A stretch of 11,222 nt of DNA from an uncultured Chlorobiota bacterium (lineage in GTDB: Bacteria; Bacteroidota; Kapaibacteriia; OLB7): contig CAMLOB010000079.1 in assembly GCA_946481475.1 (NCBI GenBank), positions 1 through 11,222 of the forward strand, written 5' to 3'. Made by a program: the position numbers and the translations under genes. Below the pieces are notes generated by a model, which saw nothing but the letters and a program-made list of their open reading frames with translations, ran no database searches and was not told the origin of the DNA. Of the stretch, positions 1 to 7,201 are shown in pieces. The stretch's first letter is position 1, and each line of letters opens with the position of its first letter.

Positions 1-1146
1 ATTATCCGGATTTACGACGATGCCGGCTATACCGATTCGACCGTCCAGCTTCCGCTGGATATCGTCAACTACCTTCTCTATATGGACGGAAAGCGAACCG
101 TTCTGGAACTTGCCGGGTATGCCGCCCGGGCCGGACAACCGTTCGAGGGCGAGAAGTTTCTGGAGGTAGTGGAAATTCTGGAAGAGGAAGGTTTTCTGGA
201 CACCGCCACCTTTCGTCTTCGCCGCCGTGCTCTCCAGGAGGAGTTCAACGCCCTGAACGTCCGCCCCCCGTTCCATGCGGGAGCGGCCTATCCGGACGAT
301 CCGGATGAGCTGCGGGAGACGCTTGACGCCTACCTTGCGGCGGTCCCCGCACCGAACCCATCATCCCCGGTCCCAGACGGATTCTTCATCCCACATATCG
401 ATCCGCGAATCGGCGCCGGAGTCTATGCCGCCGCCTACCGCGCACTGCAACGGACCGACGCCGACACGTTCATTATCCTGGGGGTGCCTCACAGGATGAA
501 CTACGACCGGTTCATGATCTCCACAATGGATTTCGATACGCCCCTCGGTCCGGTCCCGACCGACAGAGAGTTTATTGAACACTTCCGGACAAAGCTTTCG
601 TTTGACCTGACCGAGGACCAGATCGTCCACCGGGAGGAACACTCCATCGAGTTCCAGGCTCTCTTTCTTCGCCACGTCTTCCCGGATCGCCCGATCAACA
701 TCGTACCGATTCTTGCGGGATCCCTCTATGAATACGTGGAATCCGGACAGGGAGGAGCCGAAGAGGACAAGACATTGACGGAACTCTATACGACTCTTGC
801 GGCCACTGCCCGCGACCTGAACAGGAACGTTTGCTGGATTGCAAGCGTCGATTTCTGTCATGTCGGAAAGAAATTCGGCGATCCGTTTGAAGCGCAGACC
901 GTTCTGGCAGACGTTCGCACATACGACGAACGCCTGATCGCCTCGGCGGCCCGCTGCGACGCCGAAGAGTTTCTCGGACACCTGATCGACGTGCGGAACA
1001 AGTACAAGGTCTGCGGCGTCTCGCCGATGTACGCCATGCTCCGGACGGCTGGAATGCGCCGGGGAGAACTTCTGGCCTACGATCAGTGGAATGAAACGGA
1101 GACCGAATCGGCTGTCTCCTTTGCCGGCATGGCCTTCTACCGATAA
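1..1146 (+). CDS. Memo-family protein (AmmeMemoRadiSam system protein B), 5' partial
   Basis: The reading frame is open from base 1, so the gene starts upstream; 381 residues are visible. From about residue 80 onward it is a Memo domain (COG1355), related to class III extradiol dioxygenases and human MEMO1. Conserved segments in this numbering are FHAGAAYP (H92), PHIDPR (H132), GVPH (H164), EEHSIEF (H214), VDFCHVG (D284-H287) and CGVSP (C338), which include the family's putative metal-binding His, Asp and Cys positions. The biochemical role of bacterial Memo proteins is not established; they often occur beside AMMECR1 and radical-SAM genes, neither of which is seen here. Residues 1-75 form a separate small domain with a PqqD-like pattern: LPLDIVNYLLYMDGKRTVLEL, then a helix and EEEGFLD. 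No signal peptide is visible in the part present. The first internal ATG (82) would cut into this domain, so it is unlikely to be the true start. Confidence 0.88.
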   Translation: MIRIYDDAGYTDSTVQLPLDIVNYLLYMDGKRTVLELAGYAARAGQPFEGEKFLEVVEILEEEGFLDTATFRLRRRALQEEFNALNVRPPFHAGAAYPDDPDELRETLDAYLAAVPAPNPSSPVPDGFFIPHIDPRIGAGVYAAAYRALQRTDADTFIILGVPHRMNYDRFMISTMDFDTPLGPVPTDREFIEHFRTKLSFDLTEDQIVHREEHSIEFQALFLRHVFPDRPINIVPILAGSLYEYVESGQGGAEEDKTLTELYTTLAATARDLNRNVCWIASVDFCHVGKKFGDPFEAQTVLADVRTYDERLIASAARCDAEEFLGHLIDVRNKYKVCGVSPMYAMLRTAGMRRGELLAYDQWNETETESAVSFAGMAFYR

Positions 1147-1258
1147 GCCGACACGACATGATCCTTTTTCGCCCTTCTCCTCCCTTGCCGCAGGGTCGAA
1201 CAGGAAGGATGGCGTATCTTGTGTTTCGAGACCATCAACTCTGTGCAATCCCGACCTG

Positions 1259-2284
1259 ATGACGCGAATCCGGATCGGCGAACTTCTTGAGGAGCCGCTG
1301 AGGAAATTTCAGATATCTCTTCTGCTGCTTGTGGCCCTTGCCGCAGGAGGAACGTTCGGCTACATCCTGCTGGAAGACATGCAGATTGTCGAGGCCCTCT
1401 ACATGACCGTTATCACGATCACCACGGTCGGTTTCGGTGAGGTCCGTCAGTTGTCCTCCGAGGGGCGTATCTTCACCATTCTCCTGATTATCCTCGGTGT
1501 CGGTGCCGGGGCCTGGGCAATTCGCAACGGCGTGGAGATCGTGCTGGGGGATACCCTGTGGCATTCGGTACGAAAGAAGAAAATGGAAAAGATCATCAAC
1601 AACCTCTCCGGACACTACATCGTGTGCGGGTATGGACGTATCGGTCGGCAGATCGCCCGGGATATGTACTCGCGCAACGAACCCTTTGTCATTATCGATC
1701 AGAATCCGGACCGGATCGAGTTGATCCGGGAGAAGGAATTCCTGTACGTTCAGGGGGATGCAACGCAGGACGAAGTGCTGACCGACGCCGGAATCGAAAA
1801 GGCCCACGGTCTTGTGACCGCACTGAACAGCGACGCCGACAATGTTCTGGCGGTGCTGACCGCCCGGGGACTGAATCCGAACCTGCAGATTGTGGCCCGG
1901 GCGGGAGACGAGACGGTGGAGAACAAACTCCGCCGGGCCGGAGCCGACCGTGTGGTCAGTCCTTACGTGATCGGCGGACACCGACTTGCCCTGGCCATCC
2001 TGCAGCCGACGGTCCACGAGTTTTTCAACAGGGTCTTCAACGTTGAACAGGCCGACGTCGATATCGACGAGATTCCGGTTACCCCCTCCTCTTCGTTGCG
2101 GGGCAAGACGATTGCCGAGTGCGATCTGCGGCGCACCTGGGGACTGATCGTGATCGGCATCAGAAAGACCGACGGGACGTTCAACATCAGCCCGGACGCA
2201 CGACACCCGATCTCCCAGGGAGAGACGCTGATCGTGATCGGACCGCCGGAATTGATCAACGAGTACAAACGGGATCACACCTGA
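1259..2284 (+). CDS. Potassium channel with RCK/TrkA-N domain
   Basis: A 341-residue, MthK/Kch-like K+ channel subunit of the inner membrane. The first helix is at about residues 18-38 and the pore helix leads into the selectivity filter TTVGFGE (TVGFG at 56-60). The second helix is at about 71-88. A linker leads to an RCK Rossmann fold with GYGRIG (124-129), an acidic residue ending strand 2 (IIDQN, D147) and GDAT (166-169). A TrkA-C domain fills about 265-341 (SSLRGKTIAECDL and GETLIVIGPP). RCK domains bind nucleotide or ions and gate the pore, usually as an octameric ring. The frame is open back to 1091, but ATG at 1259 is the only standard start that leaves the channel intact without running into the Memo gene. 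It lacks a clear Shine-Dalgarno sequence. The 112-base gap to the Memo gene leaves co-transcription possible. Confidence 0.9.
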   Translation: MTRIRIGELLEEPLRKFQISLLLLVALAAGGTFGYILLEDMQIVEALYMTVITITTVGFGEVRQLSSEGRIFTILLIILGVGAGAWAIRNGVEIVLGDTLWHSVRKKKMEKIINNLSGHYIVCGYGRIGRQIARDMYSRNEPFVIIDQNPDRIELIREKEFLYVQGDATQDEVLTDAGIEKAHGLVTALNSDADNVLAVLTARGLNPNLQIVARAGDETVENKLRRAGADRVVSPYVIGGHRLALAILQPTVHEFFNRVFNVEQADVDIDEIPVTPSSSLRGKTIAECDLRRTWGLIVIGIRKTDGTFNISPDARHPISQGETLIVIGPPELINEYKRDHT

Positions 2285-2298
2285 TATCCGATAACGGA

Positions 2299-2333
2299 AA
2301 ACGCCGGACGGGTCTCTCTCCCATCCGGCGTTT
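2299..2333. terminator. Bidirectional intrinsic terminator candidate
   Basis: Perfect 10-bp stem AAACGCCGGA (2299-2308) / TCCGGCGTTT (2324-2333), extended by GGG/CCC after one mismatch, with loop TCTCTCT. It begins 15 bases after the channel stop and lies 46 bases past the stop of the convergent barrel gene (2379). The stem ends in AAA and TTT on opposite sides, so it could work in both directions, although the T tracts are short. Confidence 0.7.
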
Positions 2334-2378
2334 GCCTTCCAGCAAGTACTCCCGATTCTTCCCTCAACTCTCCCCGAA

Positions 2379-3209
2379 TTATTTCTGGAACAATCCGATG
2401 AAGAGACCGAAGTGAATGTTCAGACCGTCGGCCGTGATCTCCGGCACATCCGAGATCTCCGTTCCGGAAGGATCGGTCCAGGTTCCGCCGAAGTTGAAGG
2501 CATAGCCGACTCCCCCCCGAATCATAAGGAAGGAGTTGATCGCCCAATCGACTGTGGCGGTCGGCTGAAGATGAAGAGAGTTTCGCGTGATGTGGGCATA
2601 GCTGACCAGACTGTCCCCGCCACTGCTTCCGAATCCGGGAGGACTGAAAGCGTTGTTGAATGAAAGACCGGAGATACGGGTCTGGTTCAATTCGATATCA
2701 CTTGAGCTGCGCCCCACCATTACACCGGGGAAAAGCATCAGTCCACTTCCCGGAAGAAAGATGGCATACTCAAGCTGTGCGGCCACATAACCGGTGCTGA
2801 AGCGCATCGTCCGCCGGTACTCTCCCCCTTCCAGATTGGTGGTGGCCTCTTTCGACCCCCCGACACTGTAGATACCCAGACGGGTGTTCGGCACCACAAT
2901 TCCTCCGATAAATCCTCCCCCTCCGCTAAGCAGCATCGGGCCCTTGAACTCATCGTTGCCGATGCCGAAACCGTTGGAGACAGCGTTCAATTCGTCATAG
3001 TTTACAAGAGAGACCGAACCGAGATATCCGCCACCGAATCCGATATAGTCAAGCTCGGCATCCTCGACGGGAATATCATCGAAGTTGAAGTCATCAAACT
3101 CCTCTCCATCATCCTCGGGCGGCTGGGCAACGACGTTGCAGACGGCGAGGAAGAAGACGATAACGGCAAAATGAAGAAAGCCGCCGTTGTTTCTGAAGAA
3201 TCGGGTCAT
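2379..3209 (-). CDS. Secreted beta-barrel-like protein of unknown function
   Basis: A 276-residue protein with an N-terminal signal sequence (hydrophobic core FLHFAVIVFFLAVCNVVAQ, likely cleaved after VAQ). An unusually acidic linker follows (PPEDDGEEFDDFNFDDIPVED), then many short Gly- and aromatic-rich amphipathic segments typical of a small outer-membrane barrel, ending IHFGLFIGLFQK. No catalytic motif is visible. The frame opens at 3245, but the start at 3209 is preferred because AAAGGA lies 8 bases upstream of it, while the ATG at 3215 is only 2 bases from that sequence. It is 62 bases downstream of the barrel-like gene ending at 3272 and is probably co-transcribed with it. It shows the same general architecture as the two upstream genes but no clear residue-level similarity to them. 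Function unknown; outer-membrane location is inferred. Confidence 0.75.
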   Translation of the reverse strand: MTRFFRNNGGFLHFAVIVFFLAVCNVVAQPPEDDGEEFDDFNFDDIPVEDAELDYIGFGGGYLGSVSLVNYDELNAVSNGFGIGNDEFKGPMLLSGGGGFIGGIVVPNTRLGIYSVGGSKEATTNLEGGEYRRTMRFSTGYVAAQLEYAIFLPGSGLMLFPGVMVGRSSSDIELNQTRISGLSFNNAFSPPGFGSSGGDSLVSYAHITRNSLHLQPTATVDWAINSFLMIRGGVGYAFNFGGTWTDPSGTEISDVPEITADGLNIHFGLFIGLFQK

Positions 3210-3271
3210 ATCCATTTTCCTTTCAGTGTGAACAAAACATTCCATGCCGGATTATTCCGGTTACGATCAAA

Positions 3272-3973
3272 TCAGTACGCATCAAACAACCCGAACTGGA
3301 AGGTCAGGCCGAGATGCGCCGTAAAAGGAGAAGTAGAGGGGACCAGCGTCCGTCCGTCGTCGATCTCCTCGGGACGCTGAAACTCCTCCTTGTAAAGCTT
3401 GTTCAGGGGAAGACCGAGACTGATGTCGAGTCCCAGCCAGTAGCTCTCCTCATCCATCAGCGACAGCGTTCCATTCAGACGAGGCTCCAGAAGAAGCTCC
3501 AATGCATCGGTTGCCACCTCCTGTGTTTCATCAACGCCGACGTTCGAACCGGCAATCCGGGGAACCGGCTGGCTAGCACTCATCGGGATGCCGATGTTCA
3601 GCGACAGGCCGAGCGAGGAATAGGAGAACCCGGGCTGTATAAAGAGATAGGTAACGCTGTAGTAACGGGAATCCAGGAGGGAATCCTCCTTGACGCCGGG
3701 ATTGCGAATATCGATACCGGCGTTCAGAAATGTCCCTATTTCCGTCGAAAGAGGATAGGTGATGTTCAGTCCGGCACGAAGAGCAAAACCGAGCGCAGCC
3801 TCGTCGCCGTCGTCAAGCGTGCCGATCGGCAGAGAGATGCCCGGCGCAACACCGGCACCGATGCTGAATTTTGCAGTGGCTCCGGCGTCGGTATACCGGG
3901 ATTGTGCATATACTCCCGATATGCAACACATGGAGAATGCCAGAATGGAAAGTGACAATACCGTCCGTTTCAT
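3272..3973 (-). CDS. Secreted beta-rich protein, paralogue A of a tandem pair
   Basis: A 233-residue protein with a clear signal peptide (MKRTVLSLSILAFSMCCISGVYAQ, cleavage likely after AYQ-type end VYAQ). The mature part alternates short hydrophobic and polar segments (FSIGAGVAPGISLPIG, RAGLNITYPLSTEIG, FIQPGFSYSSLGLSLNIGIP, YWLGLDISLGLPL, AHLGLTFQFGLF), consistent with a small outer-membrane barrel. The start at 3973 has AAGGAG seven bases upstream; the open frame extending to 4192 has no protein-like content. It clearly aligns with the protein at 4271-4933: NITYPL/NTTYPL, SVTYLFIQPGFSYSSLGLSLNIGIP against RVTYFSFYPSFTFSGFNIGFNIGVP, and EPRLNGTLSLMDEESYWLGL against ETRLGGVIPLVDDESGWLSL. Function unknown. 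Confidence 0.78.
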   Translation of the reverse strand: MKRTVLSLSILAFSMCCISGVYAQSRYTDAGATAKFSIGAGVAPGISLPIGTLDDGDEAALGFALRAGLNITYPLSTEIGTFLNAGIDIRNPGVKEDSLLDSRYYSVTYLFIQPGFSYSSLGLSLNIGIPMSASQPVPRIAGSNVGVDETQEVATDALELLLEPRLNGTLSLMDEESYWLGLDISLGLPLNKLYKEEFQRPEEIDDGRTLVPSTSPFTAHLGLTFQFGLFDAY

Positions 3974-4007
3974 TGATCTGCTCCTTGTCTGAGTTCTTGT
4001 GAATCCG

Positions 4008-4037
4008 ATTGTATGACCTGACTTGCGTAAAAGACAA
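4008..4037 (-). promoter_or_regulatory. Sigma70-like promoter candidate for barrel paralogue A
   Basis: On the minus strand, TTGTCT (4037-4032) and TACAAT (4013-4008) are 18 bases apart. TACAAT ends 34 bases before the start codon at 3973. The -35 box matches the E. coli consensus at 4 of 6 positions and the -10 box at 5 of 6. If the organism uses a Bacteroidetes-type sigma factor, these boxes may not be the real ones. Confidence 0.35.
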
Positions 4038-4152
4038 CACAACAACGTATCAGCGGTGCGGGAGGAGAGATCGCCCCTCTTGCTCGCTCCACCTGCAACG
4101 GTTCTGCTGCGTCGCCGCACGGCACGCGTCACCCCATCGTCAGGTCCGACAT

Positions 4153-4185
4153 CCTTTCGATCTTCCGCCGGAGCGGACCGAAAGG
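4153..4185. other. Two-part stem-loop in the 297-base gap between barrel paralogues
   Basis: CCTTTCG (4153-4159) pairs perfectly with CGAAAGG (4179-4185), and an inner CCGC/GCGG pair tightens the loop. Neither side is followed by a T tract, so a terminator is not supported. The gap (3974-4270) otherwise holds the promoter candidate at 4008-4037 and no convincing gene. The stem-loop could be an mRNA leader structure, an end-processing site or an operator. Confidence 0.35.
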
Positions 4186-4270
4186 AGATCAATCAGAGAC
4201 AGACAGGACTCATTGTTCTCGTGTGCACTGCTACAACAACAGCAGCTATACCGTCAGTTCCTGAACAGGC

Positions 4271-4933
4271 TTAATCCCGTTCGGTATCCGGAATAAGAAA
4301 TTCGAAGCGAACTCCCATCGCAAGCGAGACGTGACGCCAGTCGCCGAAGGCCTCTACCGGCTCCGGATAGTCGACAAGCTCGCTGAAGGAGTATCCTCCA
4401 TGAACCGTCAGCGATAGCCATCCGCTTTCATCGTCAACCAGAGGGATCACTCCCCCGAGCCGGGTTTCCAGCATCGTCGGAAGACTGCTCCCGTCAATAT
4501 CGACGGAATTCCCTGCGCTCGGCGTCACGCTCCCCCCCAGTGGAACGCCAATGTTGAATCCGATGTTGAATCCGCTGAACGTAAAACTTGGATAGAAGGA
4601 GAAGTAGGTTACGCGGGTATCGTTGTAGACCTCCTCGACTTCAAAGTGATGTGACCGTGTGGCGCGGGAATCGACGCTGAGAGCCAAGGCTGCACTGATC
4701 ACTTCAGTCAACGGATAGGTCGTATTCACTTCACCCCGCCAGATTGCGAGAGGTTTTATTTTTTCTCCCTCGCGGGAATCAAGCGTCATCGACGCACCTC
4801 CGGCAATTCCAGGTCCGATGGTTAACCCGGCCCGCGCCCTGCGGTCCGAGAAGTCCTGCGCCTGCAGCGATACAGCCGCAAATATCACCGTCAACACAAC
4901 AGCCGATAGAACTAACAGTCGATTTTTTCTCAT
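4271..4933 (-). CDS. Secreted beta-rich protein, paralogue B of a tandem pair
   Basis: A 220-residue protein with a signal peptide (MRKNRLLVLSAVVLTVIFAA followed by VSLQAQ). The mature region has repeated short amphipathic segments (AGLTIGPGIAGGASMTL, EVNTTYPLTEVISAALAL, FSFYPSFTFSGFNIGFNIGVPLG, SGWLSLTVHGGYSF, SLAMGVRFEFLIP), as expected for a small outer-membrane barrel. It is homologous along most of its length to the gene at 3272-3973, so the pair arose by tandem duplication. AGAGG lies about 8 bases before ATG 4933. It starts 88 bases after the end of the oligopeptide-binding gene and may be transcribed with it. No Pfam family is recognised by eye; function unknown. Confidence 0.78.
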   Translation of the reverse strand: MRKNRLLVLSAVVLTVIFAAVSLQAQDFSDRRARAGLTIGPGIAGGASMTLDSREGEKIKPLAIWRGEVNTTYPLTEVISAALALSVDSRATRSHHFEVEEVYNDTRVTYFSFYPSFTFSGFNIGFNIGVPLGGSVTPSAGNSVDIDGSSLPTMLETRLGGVIPLVDDESGWLSLTVHGGYSFSELVDYPEPVEAFGDWRHVSLAMGVRFEFLIPDTERD

Positions 4934-5021
4934 TCCGAGCCTCTTGCGATTGAAGAATTTCTCCAGCCTCCAGACCCCGATTCAAAAGCGAATATACAAG
5001 TTGCCGACCGATGAACGGGAA

Positions 5022-6827
5022 TCAGCTTCCGGACCCGACGGAACCGGCATCGGCCACTTCCCCCTCCGCCTGCCGGGTTTCGGGCAGATCGAGCCAGACT
5101 CCTTTCAGATCGTAGCGGGCCATCGGGTCAAGCTTCATTCCCCGCACATACGGCTGCAGCAGCCGGTAATGTCGCTCATAGAACAGCGGCATCACCGGCG
5201 CGTCGTCCATCGCCACCTGCTCGGCCTGCATGTACTTGAGCATCCGGGCCAGATAGTCGATCGTCCGAACCGCTTCGTTGAAGAGCCGGTTGTATTCCGG
5301 ACTGTCATAGCGGGAACTGTTCGGGTTGCTCGGCATGGTCGGATCGTCCGGAACGATCTGTCCGTTCAGTAGATTCAGATAGGTCTCCGGATCGGGATAA
5401 TCGCCGTACCACCGCGTCCCCCAGAATTCGATCTTTCCACTCTCGGCAAGATCGATCAACTGAGGAAAGGCCATCTGCTTGATTTCCAGATTCACGTTCA
5501 GCGTCTTGTTCAACTGATCCTGGATCGCCTCGGCAACCTTCCGCAGACGGGGCTCGTCGTAGATGTGAATGGCAATCGGCGGAAAGCCCTGGCCGTCGGC
5601 ATAGCCGGCGGCCGCCAGAAACTGCCGGGCCTGCTCGGGATCGTAGTCGTAGCCCTGAATCGAGTCGATCGGATAGTCGGGAAAGACCGGAGGTGTAAGG
5701 CCGTGCGTCCCCGGAGCGTAGGGAGAGTTGTTCAGAACGAATCTGACGATACGGGCCCGGTCGATCGCGTAGTTGAACGCACGCCTGACGTTCGCATCGG
5801 TGAAAGGAGCCTTCCTGTTGTTGAAAGCAAAATACCACGTCAGCATCGCCGGCACGGTCTGCGCCTGATACTGCGAGAAGGCCGGGTTCAGCTCCAGGGT
5901 CTCCGTGTTGAAGATCGCCTGGAATTGCTCGGTCGGAATGTTGAAGAGTTCGTCCTGCTGTCCGGTCTCGAAACTGTTGAACTGCGTGTTCTCATCCTTC
6001 TTGAAGGTGAAGGAGATGGTGTCGAGATAGGGATAGGGATGTCCGGCCTCGTCTCTCCCCCAGTAATCGGGGTTCCGCACCAGCAACACCCTCACCCCCT
6101 GCCCCCAATGATCGAACCTGAACGGCCCGGTCCCGACCGGATGGCGTTCAAAGTCCTGTCCGTATTTCTCCACAGCTTCGCGCGGAACGGTGCTTCCGAG
6201 AGAGATGACCAGCAGATAGATGAACGGCGCGTTGGGTTCGGTCAGCTCGATCCGGAACGTCGAGTCGTTCAGCACCCGGAACCCGGACACTTCGTCGATC
6301 CTTCTCTTGTTGAGTGCAGCCTCGAAATATTCGGTCGCCCCTTTTACCTTCCCCTGAAAAGCCCAGTAAGCTTTGGTCCGCTGATCCGGATCGCAGCATC
6401 TGGTCAGCGAGTATTTCACATCCTCCGCCGTCATCATTCTCCCCTTCCCGTCGCTGAAACAGGGATCGTCCTGAAAGCGGACGTCGGTTCGCAGATGGAA
6501 GGTGTAGAAGAGACCGTCATCGGAGATTTCCCACGACCGGGCAAGCTCGGGAACGAGCTTCAGGCTGTCGTCGAGATCAATCAGCTTGTCGAAGACCTGC
6601 GAGGCAATGTCGTCGGCATGCTTGGAATCGACCAGAACCGGATCGAGTCCGTTCGGGTCGCCGCGCAGGACGTTCAGTCGGAAGATTCCCCCGTAGCGGG
6701 GATCGGACGCCGAGGCGGTCGTATCATCTGCCGCCGCACCGTTTGCATCATCCCCCCCGCATCCCTGCACGATGATGGAAAGCGAAAGAGTACAGAACAG
6801 CAGGAACGTCGTTCGGAAATAGAACAT
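5022..6827 (-). CDS. Oligopeptide ABC transporter substrate-binding lipoprotein (SBP family 5)
   Basis: A 601-residue family 5 extracellular solute-binding protein, the OppA/DppA class that delivers peptides or related solutes to an ABC permease. A lipoprotein signal ends in VQGC (C23), followed by a low-complexity linker rich in Ala, Asp, Ser and Thr. Family landmarks are YGGIFRLNVLRGDPNGLDP (45-63), LVPELARSWEISDDGLFYTFHLR (91-113), the segment FQDDPCFSDGKGR with TAEDVKYSL, VGTGPFRF, RNPDYWG, and VRRAFNYAIDRARIV. The extended C-terminal domain includes a tract resembling EFWGTRWYGDYPDPETYLNLL. C123 could form a disulfide with C144 or C145 (inference). No permease or ATPase gene is nearby, so it is an orphan binding protein here. 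There is no obvious Shine-Dalgarno sequence before ATG 6827. Confidence 0.9.
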   Translation of the reverse strand: MFYFRTTFLLFCTLSLSIIVQGCGGDDANGAAADDTTASASDPRYGGIFRLNVLRGDPNGLDPVLVDSKHADDIASQVFDKLIDLDDSLKLVPELARSWEISDDGLFYTFHLRTDVRFQDDPCFSDGKGRMMTAEDVKYSLTRCCDPDQRTKAYWAFQGKVKGATEYFEAALNKRRIDEVSGFRVLNDSTFRIELTEPNAPFIYLLVISLGSTVPREAVEKYGQDFERHPVGTGPFRFDHWGQGVRVLLVRNPDYWGRDEAGHPYPYLDTISFTFKKDENTQFNSFETGQQDELFNIPTEQFQAIFNTETLELNPAFSQYQAQTVPAMLTWYFAFNNRKAPFTDANVRRAFNYAIDRARIVRFVLNNSPYAPGTHGLTPPVFPDYPIDSIQGYDYDPEQARQFLAAAGYADGQGFPPIAIHIYDEPRLRKVAEAIQDQLNKTLNVNLEIKQMAFPQLIDLAESGKIEFWGTRWYGDYPDPETYLNLLNGQIVPDDPTMPSNPNSSRYDSPEYNRLFNEAVRTIDYLARMLKYMQAEQVAMDDAPVMPLFYERHYRLLQPYVRGMKLDPMARYDLKGVWLDLPETRQAEGEVADAGSVGSGS

Positions 6828-6902
6828 GGTATCGCAAGTATGTTGGTGAAACCGTGCAGATCAAAGTTAGCAATTTCACGACAGGAGAGAAGAGAAAAGA
6901 AG

Positions 6903-6947
6903 AATGCCGACCGGGCGGGCAACTCTGTTGAACGACCGATCGGCATT
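6903..6947 (-). terminator. Terminator downstream of tRNA-Pro
   Basis: Read on the minus strand, AATGCCGA (6947-6940) pairs with TCGGCATT (6910-6903). After one mismatch the stem continues with CGG/CCG. The stem begins 5 bases after the tRNA 3' end and is followed by a T/C-rich run (CTTCTTTTCTCTT). This is a plausible intrinsic terminator separating the tRNA from the binding-protein gene. Confidence 0.65.
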
Positions 6948-6952
6948 GATTG

Positions 6953-7027
6953 TCGGGGCGGCAGGATTCGAACCTGCGATCTCCTGCTCCCAAAGCAGGC
7001 GCGTTAACCGGGCTGCGCTACGCCCCG
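6953..7027 (-). tRNA. tRNA-Pro (anticodon TGG)
   Basis: A complete cloverleaf on the minus strand. The acceptor stem is CGGGGCG (7027-7021) / CGCCCCG (6960-6954) with discriminator A at 6953. The D arm contains AGCCCGGTTAA. The anticodon stem CCTGC/GCAGG encloses loop TTTGGGA, giving anticodon TGG at 6992-6990, which reads CCA and probably other Pro codons by wobble. The T arm is GCAGG-TTCGAATC-CTGC. CCA is not encoded. There is no integrase or attachment-site duplication beside it. Confidence 0.95.
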
Positions 7028-7091
7028 AACGAAAGGGCAACAATTTCGGCAAAACGGAACGATGGGCAAAATTCAAAATGAATCAGAGCGA

Positions 7092-7163
7092 AGCCGACCG
7101 AATTAACCGATTCCAGTCGGCTCTACTCTTCGATGCCCCTGATCCGCAGACGGGAATCTGCGG
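7092..7163. other. Two stem-loops between the isomerase gene and tRNA-Pro
   Basis: CCGCAGA (7144-7150) pairs with TCTGCGG (7157-7163) around a 6-base loop. AGCCGAC (7092-7098) pairs with GTCGGCT (7116-7122). On the minus strand they lie 38 and 79 bases beyond the isomerase stop. They may end its transcript or separate it from the tRNA, but neither has a proper T tract immediately after it. Confidence 0.35.
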
Positions 7164-7201
7164 CTGCCTCGTACCTCCTTATCCCCTTCGTACCCCTTGC
7201 T

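Noticed and set aside
361..1248. 295-codon minus-strand frame opposite the Memo gene
   Set aside because: Fully antisense to a conserved protein; no recognisable motif.
1235..2278. 347-codon minus-strand frame opposite the K+ channel
   Set aside because: Antisense to a protein with an intact selectivity filter and RCK motifs; the mirrored sequence has no domain and no membrane segments.
3974..4192. N-terminal extension of barrel paralogue A, in frame up to 4192
   Set aside because: The extension is Arg/Ser-rich and would bury a clear signal peptide internally; the 3973 start has a well-spaced AAGGAG.
4991..4996. TATATT as a -10 box upstream of paralogue B
   Set aside because: No acceptable -35 box at 16-18 bases (CCGTTC, CCCGTT, TCCCGT).
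5565..7007. 480-codon plus-strand open frame opposite the binding-protein gene
   Set aside because: It is antisense to a well-supported lipoprotein gene and runs through the tRNA-Pro; its protein lacks domains and is rich in Arg, Val and Glu, as expected for a mirror frame in GC-rich DNA.
6953..7027. tRNA-Pro as an integration site for a mobile element
   Set aside because: No integrase, no repeated tRNA 3' end and no change in gene character on either side.
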